The notes beneath the pieces are model-generated. The model was given only the letters and a program-made list of their open reading frames with translations, had not been told where the DNA came from and ran no database searches. From CAXXOK01 sp963664595 (lineage in GTDB: Bacteria; Bacillota; Clostridia; Christensenellales; Aristaeellaceae): 64,000 bases of DNA. Below, piece after piece: positions 9,163-17,240 of the stretch. Positions within the stretch are counted from its first letter, which is position 1. The number at the start of each line of letters is the position of its first letter. The stretch is from positions 124,001 to 188,000 of the forward strand of contig CAXXOK010000004.1 of assembly GCA_963664595.2 (NCBI GenBank). The letters run 5' to 3'. A program made the position numbers and the translations under genes.

Positions 9163-10365
9163 ATGCACTGTGCACGCCAAATCATGGATGACCTTTATTA
9201 TGTAGGCGCAAGCGACCGCCGTTTGAACATGTTTGAGAACCTGTATCCCATTCCCCGGGGGATCGCGTATAACTCCTACATCATCAAGGATAATAAAACC
9301 GTTTTGTTCGATACGTCCGACCATGCCGTATCCGAGCTGTATTTTGAGAACCTGCGCGCAACCCTGCAGGACGGAGCGCCCGATTACCTGATCGTGCAGC
9401 ATGTGGAGCCCGATCACGCCGCGCTGCTGTGCGATCTGCTGCAGCGGTATCCCGAGGTTACCATCGTCTGCTCCGCCAAGGCCAAGGCCATCATGGGCCA
9501 ATTCAACGGTGAAATTGCCGCGGAAATCATCACCGTTTCCGACGGGGATACGCTTGCGATCGGCAGCCGCGAGCTGCAATTTATTACCGCGCCGATGGTG
9601 CACTGGCCGGAGGTGATCATGACCTATGATCCCAAAAGCAAAACCCTGTTTTCCGCGGACGCGTTCGGCACCTTCGGCGCGCTGGGTGGCAACCTGTATG
9701 CCGACGAATTGAATTTCACGGTGGACTGGCTGCCCGAATCCCGCCGGTATTATGCCAACATCGTGGGTAAGTACGGGCCGCAGGTGCAGGCCGTGTTCCA
9801 TAAAATCTCCGGGTTTGCCATCGAGCGTATCTGCTCGCTGCACGGCCCGGTGTGGCGCAACAACCTGGATTGGTACCTGGATAAGTATCAGCACTGGAGC
9901 ACCTACCAGCCGGAGGATCCGGAGGATATTCTGGTCGTCTACGGCTCTCTGTACGGACACACCAAAAACGCGGCGGAGGCGCTTGCCTCGCGGCTTTCGG
10001 AAAACGGCACGCGCGTGAAAATCATGGACGCTTCCAATGCCGACAGCAGCGAGATGCTGTCCGAAACCTTCCGCTGCGGCAAGCTGGTGATCGCCTGCCC
10101 CACCTATAACATGGGCCTCTATCCACCTGTGTCCCATTTTCTACAAACGCTGAAGGAACACAACATGCAAAACCGCCTCGTGGGCATTATCGAAAGCGGC
10201 TCCTGGGCCATCCAGTCCGGCAAGCTGATCAAAGCCCATCTGGAAACCATGAAGAATATGACGGTCGTCGAGCCGGTGGTCCGCGTGCTGTCCGCCATCA
10301 GGGAAGACCAATGCGGCGAGCTGGACGCGCTGGCTTCGGCCATACTGGAAGGTGATAAACAATGA
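9163..10365 (+). CDS. fprA: Flavodiiron protein FprA (A-type flavoprotein)
   Basis: A 400-residue soluble enzyme that reduces O2 to water and/or NO to N2O in anaerobes. The N-terminal metallo-beta-lactamase-like domain keeps the diiron ligands H80-x-E82-x-D84-H85 and the later SADAFG and LHGPVWR motifs. The C-terminal flavodoxin domain, from about residue 255, has the FMN phosphate loop VVYGSLYGHTKNA. Its stop overlaps the next gene by 4 bases. That gene encodes a flavin reductase-rubredoxin fusion, the electron donor expected from the Moorella FprA/Hrb pair, which supports a working detoxification couple. Confidence 0.95.
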   Translation: MHCARQIMDDLYYVGASDRRLNMFENLYPIPRGIAYNSYIIKDNKTVLFDTSDHAVSELYFENLRATLQDGAPDYLIVQHVEPDHAALLCDLLQRYPEVTIVCSAKAKAIMGQFNGEIAAEIITVSDGDTLAIGSRELQFITAPMVHWPEVIMTYDPKSKTLFSADAFGTFGALGGNLYADELNFTVDWLPESRRYYANIVGKYGPQVQAVFHKISGFAIERICSLHGPVWRNNLDWYLDKYQHWSTYQPEDPEDILVVYGSLYGHTKNAAEALASRLSENGTRVKIMDASNADSSEMLSETFRCGKLVIACPTYNMGLYPPVSHFLQTLKEHNMQNRLVGIIESGSWAIQSGKLIKAHLETMKNMTVVEPVVRVLSAIREDQCGELDALASAILEGDKQ

Positions 10366-10970
10366 TTGATATGAATACCCTTTACAACGTCGGGTACGGC
10401 CTGTATGTGGTTTCCACCAGGGACGGACGCAAGGACAACGGCTGCATCATCAACGCGTTTATGCAGGTGTCCCTCACGCCCACGTGGCTGTGCCTGTCGG
10501 TTTCCAAGCTGAATTACACCTGCGAAACCATCCAGAAAACCGGCGAATTCTGCGCCAGCCTTTTAACGGAAAGCGCGCCGTTCGATCTCTTCCGCCGCTT
10601 CGGGTTTCAAAGCGGAAAAACGCTGAACAAGTTTGCCAACTTCCACGATGTCAAACGCGCGGAAAACGGGCTTTACTACCTCACCAAGGATTGCAACGGC
10701 TTTGTGTGCGGCAAGGTGCTGGAGCAGCGGGACTGCGGCTCGCATGTGATGTTTCTGGCCGATCTGACACAGGCCGAAACCCTGAGCACCGATCCCAGCC
10801 TGACCTATGCCTACTACTTTAAGCATACCAAGCCCACGCCGCCCAAGACCAAAACCAAGGGCTACCGCTGCAAGATCTGCGGATTTGTGTACGAGGGAGA
10901 ACCTTTGCCCGACGACTATATCTGCCCCATCTGCAAGCATCCGGCGTCGGATTTTGAAAAAATCGAATAG
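10362..10970 (+). CDS. hrb: Flavin reductase-rubredoxin fusion (high molecular weight rubredoxin, Hrb)
   Basis: A 202-residue fusion. Residues 1-150 are an FMN-binding flavin-reductase-like domain (split barrel; NGCIINAFMQVS near the N-terminus). The last 40 residues are a canonical rubredoxin with YRCKICGFVYEG and YICPICK supplying the four iron cysteines. In Moorella the equivalent protein takes electrons from NAD(P)H and passes them to FprA. Here the gene overlaps fprA by 4 bases, so the two products should be made together. An intrinsic terminator follows directly. Confidence 0.93.
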   Translation: MIDMNTLYNVGYGLYVVSTRDGRKDNGCIINAFMQVSLTPTWLCLSVSKLNYTCETIQKTGEFCASLLTESAPFDLFRRFGFQSGKTLNKFANFHDVKRAENGLYYLTKDCNGFVCGKVLEQRDCGSHVMFLADLTQAETLSTDPSLTYAYYFKHTKPTPPKTKTKGYRCKICGFVYEGEPLPDDYICPICKHPASDFEKIE

Positions 10971-10981
10971 ATATCCCCACA

Positions 10982-11012
10982 GAAAGTGAGTTGCTGACCG
11001 CAACTCATTTTC
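10982..11012 (+). terminator. Terminator of fprA-hrb
   Basis: GAAAGTGAGTTGC pairs with GCAACTCATTTTC around a 5-base loop (one mismatch). The right arm carries TTTT. It lies 11 bases after the hrb stop. Confidence 0.75.
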
Positions 11013-11050
11013 ACATCCGCCCACCAGAGCCGGAGAAAGGACCGTTATCC

Positions 11051-11518
11051 ATGAGCATCAGAAACGCAGCCAAAGCCCTTATCCTTTACGACCACAAGGT
11101 GCTGCTGAACGAATGCTATATGCCGGAGCTCGGCAACTATTTCACCCTGCCCGGCGGCGGGCAGCAGCCGTACGAAACCATGGAATCCGCGGTTATCCGG
11201 GAATGCCTGGAGGAAACCGGATACACTGTAATCCCCCAGGCCTGTATCGCCCTTTGTGAAGAAATTCACGAAAGCGAGGAATTCCGCCGGAAATTCCCGG
11301 ATTACGCCCATAAAATCTTTCACATTTTCAAGTGCGCGCTTTCTGCGGAGCCGCGTCAGCCGGAAACAGAAAAGGACGCCTGTCAGATTGACTGCGTATG
11401 GGTGGATATTGACGATGTACCCGCCATTCCCCTGCTGCCGGAATGTATCCGGGAGCATTTTCAAAAGCTTGCTCAGGCGGAATCGCCGCTATACCTGGGA
11501 ACGGAAATCAGGCGATAG
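11051..11518 (+). CDS. Nudix hydrolase
   Basis: A 155-residue protein with a complete Nudix box starting at GGGQQPYE and ending in RECLEETGY, the G-x5-E-x7-REUxEExGU pattern that binds Mg and cleaves nucleoside-diphosphate-linked substrates. The substrate cannot be told from sequence. The ATG at 11051 is chosen because GGAGAAAGG lies about 10 bases upstream. An in-frame ATG at 10991 would start inside the preceding terminator. It lies alone between the fprA-hrb terminator and a repeat-rich gap. Confidence 0.85.
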   Translation: MSIRNAAKALILYDHKVLLNECYMPELGNYFTLPGGGQQPYETMESAVIRECLEETGYTVIPQACIALCEEIHESEEFRRKFPDYAHKIFHIFKCALSAEPRQPETEKDACQIDCVWVDIDDVPAIPLLPECIREHFQKLAQAESPLYLGTEIRR

Positions 11519-11672
11519 CCGGATGGCCGGATAACCAGACAGCCGAATAACCTGGGCTATATCCGCCATTGTAACGGCCACCGGCGGCAGACGGCCGGAT
11601 GATAGTACACAACAGACAAACGAAATAGTATCCTTATCACAATAATAATAAGGCATTGTTCCGGACCGAAAA

Positions 11673-11872
11673 CAAAGGCCTTGACGCAGCGCCGCTGTGC
11701 CAAGGCCTGTTTATGAGTAACCTCTCCGGGTCATTATCGCTGCTTGTCTCACTTTGCTTGCCGCGCTGTTCGCTCTCTTTGGCAAAATGCTGCGGCGTAG
11801 GGCTTTGGGTTTCTCCCCGAACCAAGGCCATGGTTTCATTTCTTCACTCTGGCCAAGGCAATCAGGCCAAGG
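11673..11872 (+). repeat. Dispersed repeat family 2, copy 1
   Basis: About 165 bases resemble the copy at 32385-32545. The best-conserved stretch runs AACCTCTCCGGGTC-TTATCGC-GCT to GCGCTGTTCGCTC; a partly similar GGGTTTC-CCCCGA part follows. Like the other copy it begins right after a hairpin (AAAGGCCTTG at about 11674 pairing with CAAGGCCT near 11701, followed by GTTT). It encodes nothing convincing. Boundaries are by eye. Confidence 0.6.
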
Positions 11873-11875
11873 TTA

Positions 11876-12235
11876 ATAATGAATAAATCGCTCATGCGAT
11901 GGTGCGTCAGCTTTTCGTCAGGCTGAGGCTGCGCAACCTGAAGGGGAGAGCGTAGCTCGCCAGCCACCGAAGTTTCCAAAGGAAACGAATGGTATAGCCT
12001 CGCCTATCAAGGCGAGGTTGTTAAAAGTTACAGCATCTCTGCGTCGAAGGCACCGAAGGAAAGCGTGTGTCCAGTCTACACCACAGTGAAGCCGTGTGCG
12101 CCCCGCAGGTGGAAGGCTATACAGAATACGGCGACTGACAAAGAGCCATAGGACAAGATGACCGAGTGGGCTTCGTGGCCCCAAGCTGGCGGAATGATAG
12201 CGCGCCAGCGTGCAGGGTATTTATTCAGCAATCCC
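11876..12235 (+). repeat. Dispersed repeat family 1, long copy C
   Basis: The left about 60 bases (AATGAATAAATCGCTCATGC, ATGGTGCG) and the right about 60 bases (GGCGGAATGATAGCGCGCC, then TTTATTCA) match the ends of the copies at 12236 and 25076. The central 230 bases are unrelated to those copies. It abuts copy B directly, giving a tandem pair. No ORF in it looks like a protein gene. Confidence 0.6.
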
Positions 12236-12404
12236 CCAGGCAAACGATGAATAAAGTGCTCATGCGATGGTGCGTTAGATTTTTGTTGGATTGTGCTTGT
12301 GCAACCCAAAGTAGTAGCAGCGCTACGTCAAGGGTTCTGCGAGCCTAACCCGGCGGAATGATAACGCGCCAGCGTATAGGGGATTACTTCAACGATTCCC
12401 TGAA
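12236..12404 (+). repeat. Dispersed repeat family 1, copy B
   Basis: About 169 bases that align along their whole length with the reverse complement of 25076-25240. Shared blocks include GCGATGGTGCG, GTCAAGGGTTCTG and GCGCCAGCGTA. The left terminal repeat CCAGGCAAACGATGAATAAA (12236-12255) is matched by a decayed inverted copy at 12385-12404. No transposase is encoded. This is MITE-like in form. Confidence 0.7.
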
Positions 12405-12451
12405 CCCACATTCTTAACATACAGTATTATGCGTTCACGTTTTGCTTTCTA

Positions 12452-12865
12452 CTATGCTTCCGCCAACTGCTCTCCCAGTTTCCTGCACTGCTCCAGTCCC
12501 TCGGCATCCGGCGTTTCGTTGATGATCAAGCCGTTGCCGATCAGCTCCGCGCCGATGGCTTTGCAGTCCTCTTCCCAGGTGCGCATCCATTCCCCATCGC
12601 CCCAGCCGTAAGAGCCGAACAGGGCAATCTTTTTGCCCTTCAGCAGAGGCTTGCACGTCTCAAACATTGGGGCAAACTCACTGTCCTCCAGTTCCTCACT
12701 GCCCATGGACGGGCAGCCGAAGGCAATCGCCTGATAGCTGTCTGCCATCTCCGCCAAAAACTCAGCCGCGCTGAAAAGGTCCGCTCCCGCCGCCTGCGCA
12801 ATCGCTTCGGCCATCGCCTGCGTATTGCCTGTTCCGCTCCAATAGATTACCGCTGTTTTCTTCAT
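12452..12865 (-). CDS. Flavodoxin
   Basis: A 137-residue short-chain flavodoxin. Its N-terminal FMN-phosphate loop is WSGTGNTQAMAEAI, and the flavin-stacking loops GCPSMGSEELE and GSYGWGDGEWM are typical of clostridial flavodoxins. It carries electrons in the cytosol and often replaces ferredoxin when iron is scarce. The start is the ATG at 12865, 7 bases after GGGAG. A longer frame upstream lies inside the neighbouring gene and is rejected. It is the second gene of an operon with the DUF3793 protein (20-base gap). Confidence 0.92.
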   Translation of the reverse strand: MKKTAVIYWSGTGNTQAMAEAIAQAAGADLFSAAEFLAEMADSYQAIAFGCPSMGSEELEDSEFAPMFETCKPLLKGKKIALFGSYGWGDGEWMRTWEEDCKAIGAELIGNGLIINETPDAEGLEQCRKLGEQLAEA

Positions 12866-12885
12866 TCTGTTCTCCCACCGTTCTG

Positions 12886-13446
12886 TTATGCGGGCTTTGC
12901 CGCAACTGTCAGTTTTTCCAGAGAGCTGCCCGTTTGAAATCGTTTGGTATAGATACCCGTACATTTGTGGTACTGCGCAAAGGCATGCATGGCTTTCTCT
13001 TCTTCGCCATATACTTTCCAGCAGCCGCACAGAAGGCAATTCCGTCCCTGATTGCGCATAAAGCCCGCCACATCCGGTAACGGATAGCCCAGAAACAGGC
13101 CGATTTCATGCGGAAATCCTTCCTGTCTTTGCAGCCGTTCCCGCAGGGTATCCAGCGCGTTTTGCACAGAGAAATTCCGGTAACCGCATTCCCTGAGCAA
13201 GCTCTGCGCTTTGGGGCACGCCAGGCACTGCGTTAGCAACGCTTCCCTGTACAGATAAAGCAGCACGCCCTGTTTACCTTGCCTCATCACGGTCAGCCGC
13301 ACTCCTTTGCGCGCCAGGGTTTGGTTGATCCGTTCCATCTCCGGCCCGAGCGCCCCGGCGGTATCTGCCCGCACTGTAAACAGGCTTCCCGTTTTAAGTC
13401 CCGCAAGGGTTGGCGCGCCATGCTGCACCATCAGTTTTTCAAGCAT
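12886..13446 (-). CDS. DUF3793 family protein
   Basis: A 186-residue soluble protein recognised by HEIGLFLGYPLPDVAGF followed by a CGCWKVY segment, the signature stretch of DUF3793. It has several cysteines (CLACPKAQ and CLLCGC). Function is unknown. In clostridia the family is commonly found beside flavodoxin and ferrous-iron (feo) genes, and here it heads an operon with a flavodoxin. The start ATG follows AGGGGGATACC. The promoter carries two palindromic sites (13468-13485, 13523-13540), so a metal-responsive repressor is a reasonable inference. Confidence 0.85.
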   Translation of the reverse strand: MLEKLMVQHGAPTLAGLKTGSLFTVRADTAGALGPEMERINQTLARKGVRLTVMRQGKQGVLLYLYREALLTQCLACPKAQSLLRECGYRNFSVQNALDTLRERLQRQEGFPHEIGLFLGYPLPDVAGFMRNQGRNCLLCGCWKVYGEEEKAMHAFAQYHKCTGIYTKRFQTGSSLEKLTVAAKPA

Positions 13447-13467
13447 GGTATCCCCCTGATCCTTCGT

Positions 13468-13485
13468 GGTTAGTTATCTCTAACC
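13468..13485. promoter_or_regulatory. Palindromic operator 2 (GGTTAG-N6-CTAACC)
   Basis: GGTTAGTTATCTCTAACC: perfect 6-base arms about a 6-base centre, 22 bases upstream of the DUF3793 start and inside the transcribed leader. It has the same arms and total length as the site at 13523-13540. The spacing recalls DtxR/IdeR-type metal regulator sites, which also use inverted TTAG/CTAA halves. Confidence 0.65.
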
Positions 13486-13500
13486 ATCAGTCATTGAAAT

Positions 13501-13519
13501 GCACGCCCAAACTGCGTGC
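13501..13519. promoter_or_regulatory. Small hairpin between the two operators
   Basis: GCACGC-CCAAACT-GCGTGC, a 6-bp stem with a 7-base loop in the leader of the DUF3793-flavodoxin transcript. Role unknown. Confidence 0.4.
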
Positions 13520-13522
13520 CGA

Positions 13523-13540
13523 GGTTAGATTTCTCTAACC
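13523..13540. promoter_or_regulatory. Palindromic operator 1 at the transcription start
   Basis: GGTTAGATTTCTCTAACC: perfect 7-base arms about a 4-base centre, starting 6 bases downstream of the -10 box of the minus-strand promoter. Protein bound here would block transcription initiation. Confidence 0.7.
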
Positions 13541-13546
13541 ATGAAT

Positions 13547-13575
13547 AGTATATACGATCTTCCTATCTGTGTCAA
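13547..13575 (-). promoter_or_regulatory. Promoter of the DUF3793-flavodoxin operon
   Basis: On the minus strand TTGACA (13570-13575), a 17-base spacer and TATACT (13547-13552), close to the sigma-A consensus. Predicted start near 13540, at the edge of operator 1. Confidence 0.8.
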
Positions 13576-13654
13576 GCCTCAGAAAATGCCGCTCACACAC
13601 CGCGGTGTAGTGCACAGCATCCAAAGTAGCTTTTATAAAGCCACAGCCAGCGCG

Positions 13655-14503
13655 TTACCGATCCCTTTTCCTGTCCGCTTTGCGTTCCTGCTGGCACACC
13701 GGACAAAAGTATACGCTGCCGCCCATATACGCGGTTTTTACGATATCGCTTCCGCAAACAGGGCAAGGATGGCCGACGGTTTTCTTGGACATCAGGGTTT
13801 GATACCCGCCCGGATGACCAAATAGATCGGTTTCCGTATCACGGCCGCCCTGCACCGTCATTCTGCACAGGGTCGTTTTCACACTGTTGAACAGCACTTC
13901 CATTTCCGTCTCCGACAACAGACCGATCTTGGTTTTGGGATAAACGCGCGCGTTAAACAGAATATCCTGCAGCACCCCGTTGCCCAGCCCCGGCACGCGC
14001 TGCTCTGTAGCCAGAAACGCTTTGGCATTTTTATCGGAACAGTCCTCCGCCATCTCCAGGAAATACGGCAGATCGAACAGATCGGACAATGGCGACGGCT
14101 TGCGTTTGGCCGTCAGGTAATACTCATTGTCATTGGTCCCTTGGGTAAATACCCACAGCCCGCCGTACATCTGCACGCTGCATACCAGCGCGGAAGAATC
14201 GGTAAACGTGATCATCAGCTGATGTTTGGTCGGCAGCACTTCCCCTGCGTGATAGAAGCGGATCGTGACGCCTTCCGCCAGCAGTATGCGCTGGTCTTCC
14301 GCCGAGATCTCCACCTTGCCGCCAACGCCCCTGGCTTTTCCGATGGCTCGGCCTGCCAGCGCCGCGTGATAATGCTCAGGATCACCGAAATACCACGCAA
14401 ACTTATGCGGTGAAACGTTTGCCTGAACACGTTCAATCATTTTGCCCTGAATGGTTTCGTTCAGCTGTCCGGCCAAACAGAGGCTCTCCGGCAATTCGAT
14501 CAT
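13655..14503 (-). CDS. Fpg/Nei-family DNA glycosylase lacking the N-terminal proline
   Basis: A 282-residue formamidopyrimidine-DNA glycosylase/endonuclease VIII homologue. It has the helix-two-turn-helix region (EQRVPGLGNGVLQDILF) and a C-terminal zinc finger (CPVCG, 16 residues on, CPVC). It would excise damaged bases and nick the strand. In the family the mature N-terminus is Pro2-Glu3, with Pro2 the Schiff-base nucleophile. Here the protein reads M-I-E-L-P-E, so residue 2 is Ile while Glu3 is kept. The start is the ATG at 14503, 7 bases after AGGAGG; the GTG just before it does not restore proline. Activity or mechanism may differ from classical MutM. Confidence 0.85.
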   Translation of the reverse strand: MIELPESLCLAGQLNETIQGKMIERVQANVSPHKFAWYFGDPEHYHAALAGRAIGKARGVGGKVEISAEDQRILLAEGVTIRFYHAGEVLPTKHQLMITFTDSSALVCSVQMYGGLWVFTQGTNDNEYYLTAKRKPSPLSDLFDLPYFLEMAEDCSDKNAKAFLATEQRVPGLGNGVLQDILFNARVYPKTKIGLLSETEMEVLFNSVKTTLCRMTVQGGRDTETDLFGHPGGYQTLMSKKTVGHPCPVCGSDIVKTAYMGGSVYFCPVCQQERKADRKRDR

Positions 14504-14839
14504 CACGCTGCCTCCTTTATGAATATTGATGGAATTACAATACCAGATTTGATATCATAATACAAATAGGAATAGCGTTGAGACTTCCCTGTGGATATTT
14601 TCATTACGCACGGATGACGCGACTATTTGCTCATTATAACACATGAACTGTCATTTGTGTAAACACCGCTTCGCAAAGGAATTCCGGCCCGGCTCCCGTC
14701 CGGGTTACCCATACCGCGCCGGTCATTCCCTGAGCAGCATGCCGGATGATACTCCATGAAACAATATATAATAGAAAGGAAGGATAGCCCGCAAGCACCG
14801 CGGGTGTTACAAACCAAATAGCGGTTCAGCATAGTAAAA
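14504..14839. other. Intergenic stretch without a gene
   Basis: AT-richer than its surroundings near 14520-14640, with no ORF resembling a protein. It probably holds the promoter of the Fpg-like gene on the minus strand, but no convincing -35/-10 pair was fixed. Confidence 0.4.
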
Positions 14840-14877
14840 GCAGAAACCGGACAGCTTCGGGGCTGTCCGGTTTCTGC
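14840..14877 (-). terminator. serCA operon terminator
   Basis: A perfect 16-bp stem (GCAGAAACCGGACAGC with its complement) and a 6-base loop, followed on the minus strand by TTTTACTAT. It lies 14 bases beyond the serA stop. Confidence 0.85.
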
Positions 14878-14890
14878 GTCGTTACTGTAT

Positions 14891-16063
14891 TCAGCCGATT
14901 GTCCGTACACGGATAATACCGGGCAGGGCGCGAATCTCGTTCATCAATGTGTCGTCCGGATGGGTATCCAACTCCATCACAGTCACAGCCACCTCTTTAC
15001 GGCTCTTGTTCTGCATGTTGTTGATGTTGATCGCCTTGGCGCTGATCACCGTGGAGATGGAGGACACCATGTTGGGGACATTATCGTGGATAATCATCAC
15101 GCGGCTGCCCTCACGGTATCCCAGCATGATCTCCGGCAGATTGACGGAGTTTTGAATCTGGCCGTGTTCCAGATAGTTTCGCAATTCCTGCGCCGCCATG
15201 CTGGCGCAATTTTCTTCGCTCTCCGGCGTGCTGGCGCCCAGATGCGGGATGAGAATGGCGTTTTTGACGCCGATCAGCTCCTCGCAGGGGAAATCGGTAA
15301 CATAACCCGCAACCTTGCCGGATTCCAGCGCTTCGATAATCGCCTTGGGGTCCACCAGATCGCCGCGGCTGAAGTTGAGAATGTGGACGCCATCCTTCAT
15401 TTTGGCAATCGCGGCAGCATCGATCATATGCTTGGTGCTGTCCGTCAGCGGGACGTGCATCGTGATATAGTCGGCCTGCGCATACACTTCATCCATATTG
15501 TTGGAGCGCTTGATGGAGCGGCTCAGCGACCATGCGCTTTCCACGCTGATGAAGGGATCGAAACCGATAGCGTTCATACCCAGTCCCTGAGCGGCGGCAT
15601 TGGCCACAATGGCGCCGATGGCGCCCAGGCCCACAACACCCAGCGTTTTGCCGCGTACCTCGGGGCCAACAAACTGGTTCTTGCCCTTTTCCACCAGCTT
15701 GGGCACATCAGCGCCCTTGCCTTTGAGCTCCGTCCGCACCCACTCGATACCGCCGGCCACGTTGCGGCTGCACAGCATCAGGCCGCAGATCACCAGCTCC
15801 GCCACGGCATTGGCGTTGGCGCCGGGGGTATTGAACACGGCAATGCCGCGTTTGGTGCATTCCGCGATGGGAATATTGTTCGTGCCTGCGCCCGCGCGCG
15901 CGATTGCCAGCAGGCTGTCCGGCAACTCCATGGTGTGCATATCAGCCGAGCGCACCAGAATGCCGTCGGGTACGGGTTCTTCTTTAGCAATCAGGTAGTT
16001 TTCAGCGCTCAGGTACTCGTGGATCACATCCGAGATTTCGTTTAAGGTTTGAATTTTATACAT
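14891..16063 (-). CDS. serA: D-3-phosphoglycerate dehydrogenase SerA
   Basis: First step of serine synthesis, oxidising 3-phosphoglycerate with NAD. The 390-residue protein has the D-isomer-specific 2-hydroxyacid dehydrogenase fold. The Rossmann motif is GVVGLGAIGAIVANAA, the catalytic Arg is in NFSRGDLVD, a Glu in DFPCEELIGV, and the His in IPHLGASTPESEENCA. The C-terminal 75 residues form an ACT domain that could bind serine for feedback. It lacks the extra intervening domain of long SerA proteins. serC lies 14 bases upstream on the same strand. Confidence 0.93.
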   Translation of the reverse strand: MYKIQTLNEISDVIHEYLSAENYLIAKEEPVPDGILVRSADMHTMELPDSLLAIARAGAGTNNIPIAECTKRGIAVFNTPGANANAVAELVICGLMLCSRNVAGGIEWVRTELKGKGADVPKLVEKGKNQFVGPEVRGKTLGVVGLGAIGAIVANAAAQGLGMNAIGFDPFISVESAWSLSRSIKRSNNMDEVYAQADYITMHVPLTDSTKHMIDAAAIAKMKDGVHILNFSRGDLVDPKAIIEALESGKVAGYVTDFPCEELIGVKNAILIPHLGASTPESEENCASMAAQELRNYLEHGQIQNSVNLPEIMLGYREGSRVMIIHDNVPNMVSSISTVISAKAININNMQNKSRKEVAVTVMELDTHPDDTLMNEIRALPGIIRVRTIG

Positions 16064-16077
16064 GCTGCTCCTCCGTA

Positions 16078-17160
16078 TTACAGATTGTCTTTTTCAAATT
16101 CGCGCATCACCTGCACCAGTTTTTCCACACCGGCCATCGGCATGGCATTGTAGATGCTGGCGCGCATGCCGCCCACGTTGCGGTGCCCTTTGATGTTCTC
16201 CAGCCCGTTTGCCTTGCAGGCTTTTACAAACGCAGCGTCCTTATCGGGGTCGCCGGTAACAAAGGTCACGTTCATCAGCGAGCGGTATTTTTTCACAACC
16301 GGGTTGGAAAACAGCTTGCTGTTATCGATTGCGTCGTACAGCAGCGCCGCTTTTTTCAGGTTGTTCTGATAAAACGCTTCAATGCCGCCCTTTTCCTTCA
16401 TCCATGCAAACACGAGCTTCATCATATAGATGCCCCAGGTGTTGGGGGTGTTGACCATGCTTTCGCCTTTTTCTTCCAGCGCCCAGCTTATCAGCTTGGG
16501 GCAGAGCGGGTTTTCCTTGCCCAGCAGATCTTTGCGGATAAGCATCAGGCAGATGCCCGCGGGGCCGATGTTTTTCTGCGCGCCCGCGTAGATCACGCCG
16601 AAACGGCTTACATCCAGCGGCTCGGACGCAATGTTGGACGACATATCGGCCACCAGCGGCACATTTCCGGTTTCCGGAAACTCAATATAGCGCGTGCCAT
16701 AGATGGTGTTGTTGGAGGTGATGTACACATAATCCGCATCGGGGGTCAGCTTGAGGCTGCTCATTTCCGGAATAAAGGTGTAGTTCGCGTCCAGGCTGGA
16801 CCCGGCCACATTCACCGTTCCGTATTTCTGGGCTTCCTTGAGCGCCAGGTGCGCAAAATTGCCCGTGTCGATGTAATCGGCGATCTTCGAGCCCGTCATC
16901 AGGTTCAGCGGCACACCGGAAAACTGCAGCGTCGCGCCGCCCTGCATGAAGAGCACCGCGTAGTCGTCCGGCACGGAAAGCACTTCCCTGATCAGCGCAA
17001 CGGCTTCGTTATAGATATCCATAAACATGGGCGTGCGATGGCTCATCTCCATCACGCTCATGCCTTTGTTCTGGTAGCAAACCAATTCGCTGGCCGCTTT
17101 TTCCAGCACGCTTTGATCGATTACCGCCGGTCCGGCCGAAAAATTGTACACCCGTTCCAT
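16078..17160 (-). CDS. serC: Phosphoserine aminotransferase SerC
   Basis: A 360-residue PLP enzyme converting 3-phosphohydroxypyruvate and glutamate to phosphoserine. The N-terminus NFSAGPA is a family signature, and the PLP lysine sits in YAGAQKNIGPAG. The ending GMRASIYNAMP contains the substrate-binding Arg. The start ATG follows AAAGGAGGAACTG. It is the first gene of the serC-serA operon. No phosphoserine phosphatase gene is present in the window. Confidence 0.95.
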   Translation of the reverse strand: MERVYNFSAGPAVIDQSVLEKAASELVCYQNKGMSVMEMSHRTPMFMDIYNEAVALIREVLSVPDDYAVLFMQGGATLQFSGVPLNLMTGSKIADYIDTGNFAHLALKEAQKYGTVNVAGSSLDANYTFIPEMSSLKLTPDADYVYITSNNTIYGTRYIEFPETGNVPLVADMSSNIASEPLDVSRFGVIYAGAQKNIGPAGICLMLIRKDLLGKENPLCPKLISWALEEKGESMVNTPNTWGIYMMKLVFAWMKEKGGIEAFYQNNLKKAALLYDAIDNSKLFSNPVVKKYRSLMNVTFVTGDPDKDAAFVKACKANGLENIKGHRNVGGMRASIYNAMPMAGVEKLVQVMREFEKDNL

Positions 17161-17240
17161 ATGAGCAGTTCCTCCTTTAATCGGTCCCTCTAACCGGGAC
17201 GCTTATCGCCCTATGGGCGTTAGTCGTACCACTTGCTGTT

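Noticed and set aside
11519..12451. Small ORFs of 60-90 codons on both strands
   Set aside because: They overlap the repeat elements, have no ribosome sites and do not read like proteins.
14960..16045. A 361-codon plus-strand frame opposite serA
   Set aside because: Antisense shadow with His-rich, domain-free translation.
17161..17240. T-box or other amino-acid riboswitch ahead of serC
   Set aside because: Two small hairpins exist, but no AGGGTGG-type T-box sequence or terminator/antiterminator pair was found, and the leader is short.
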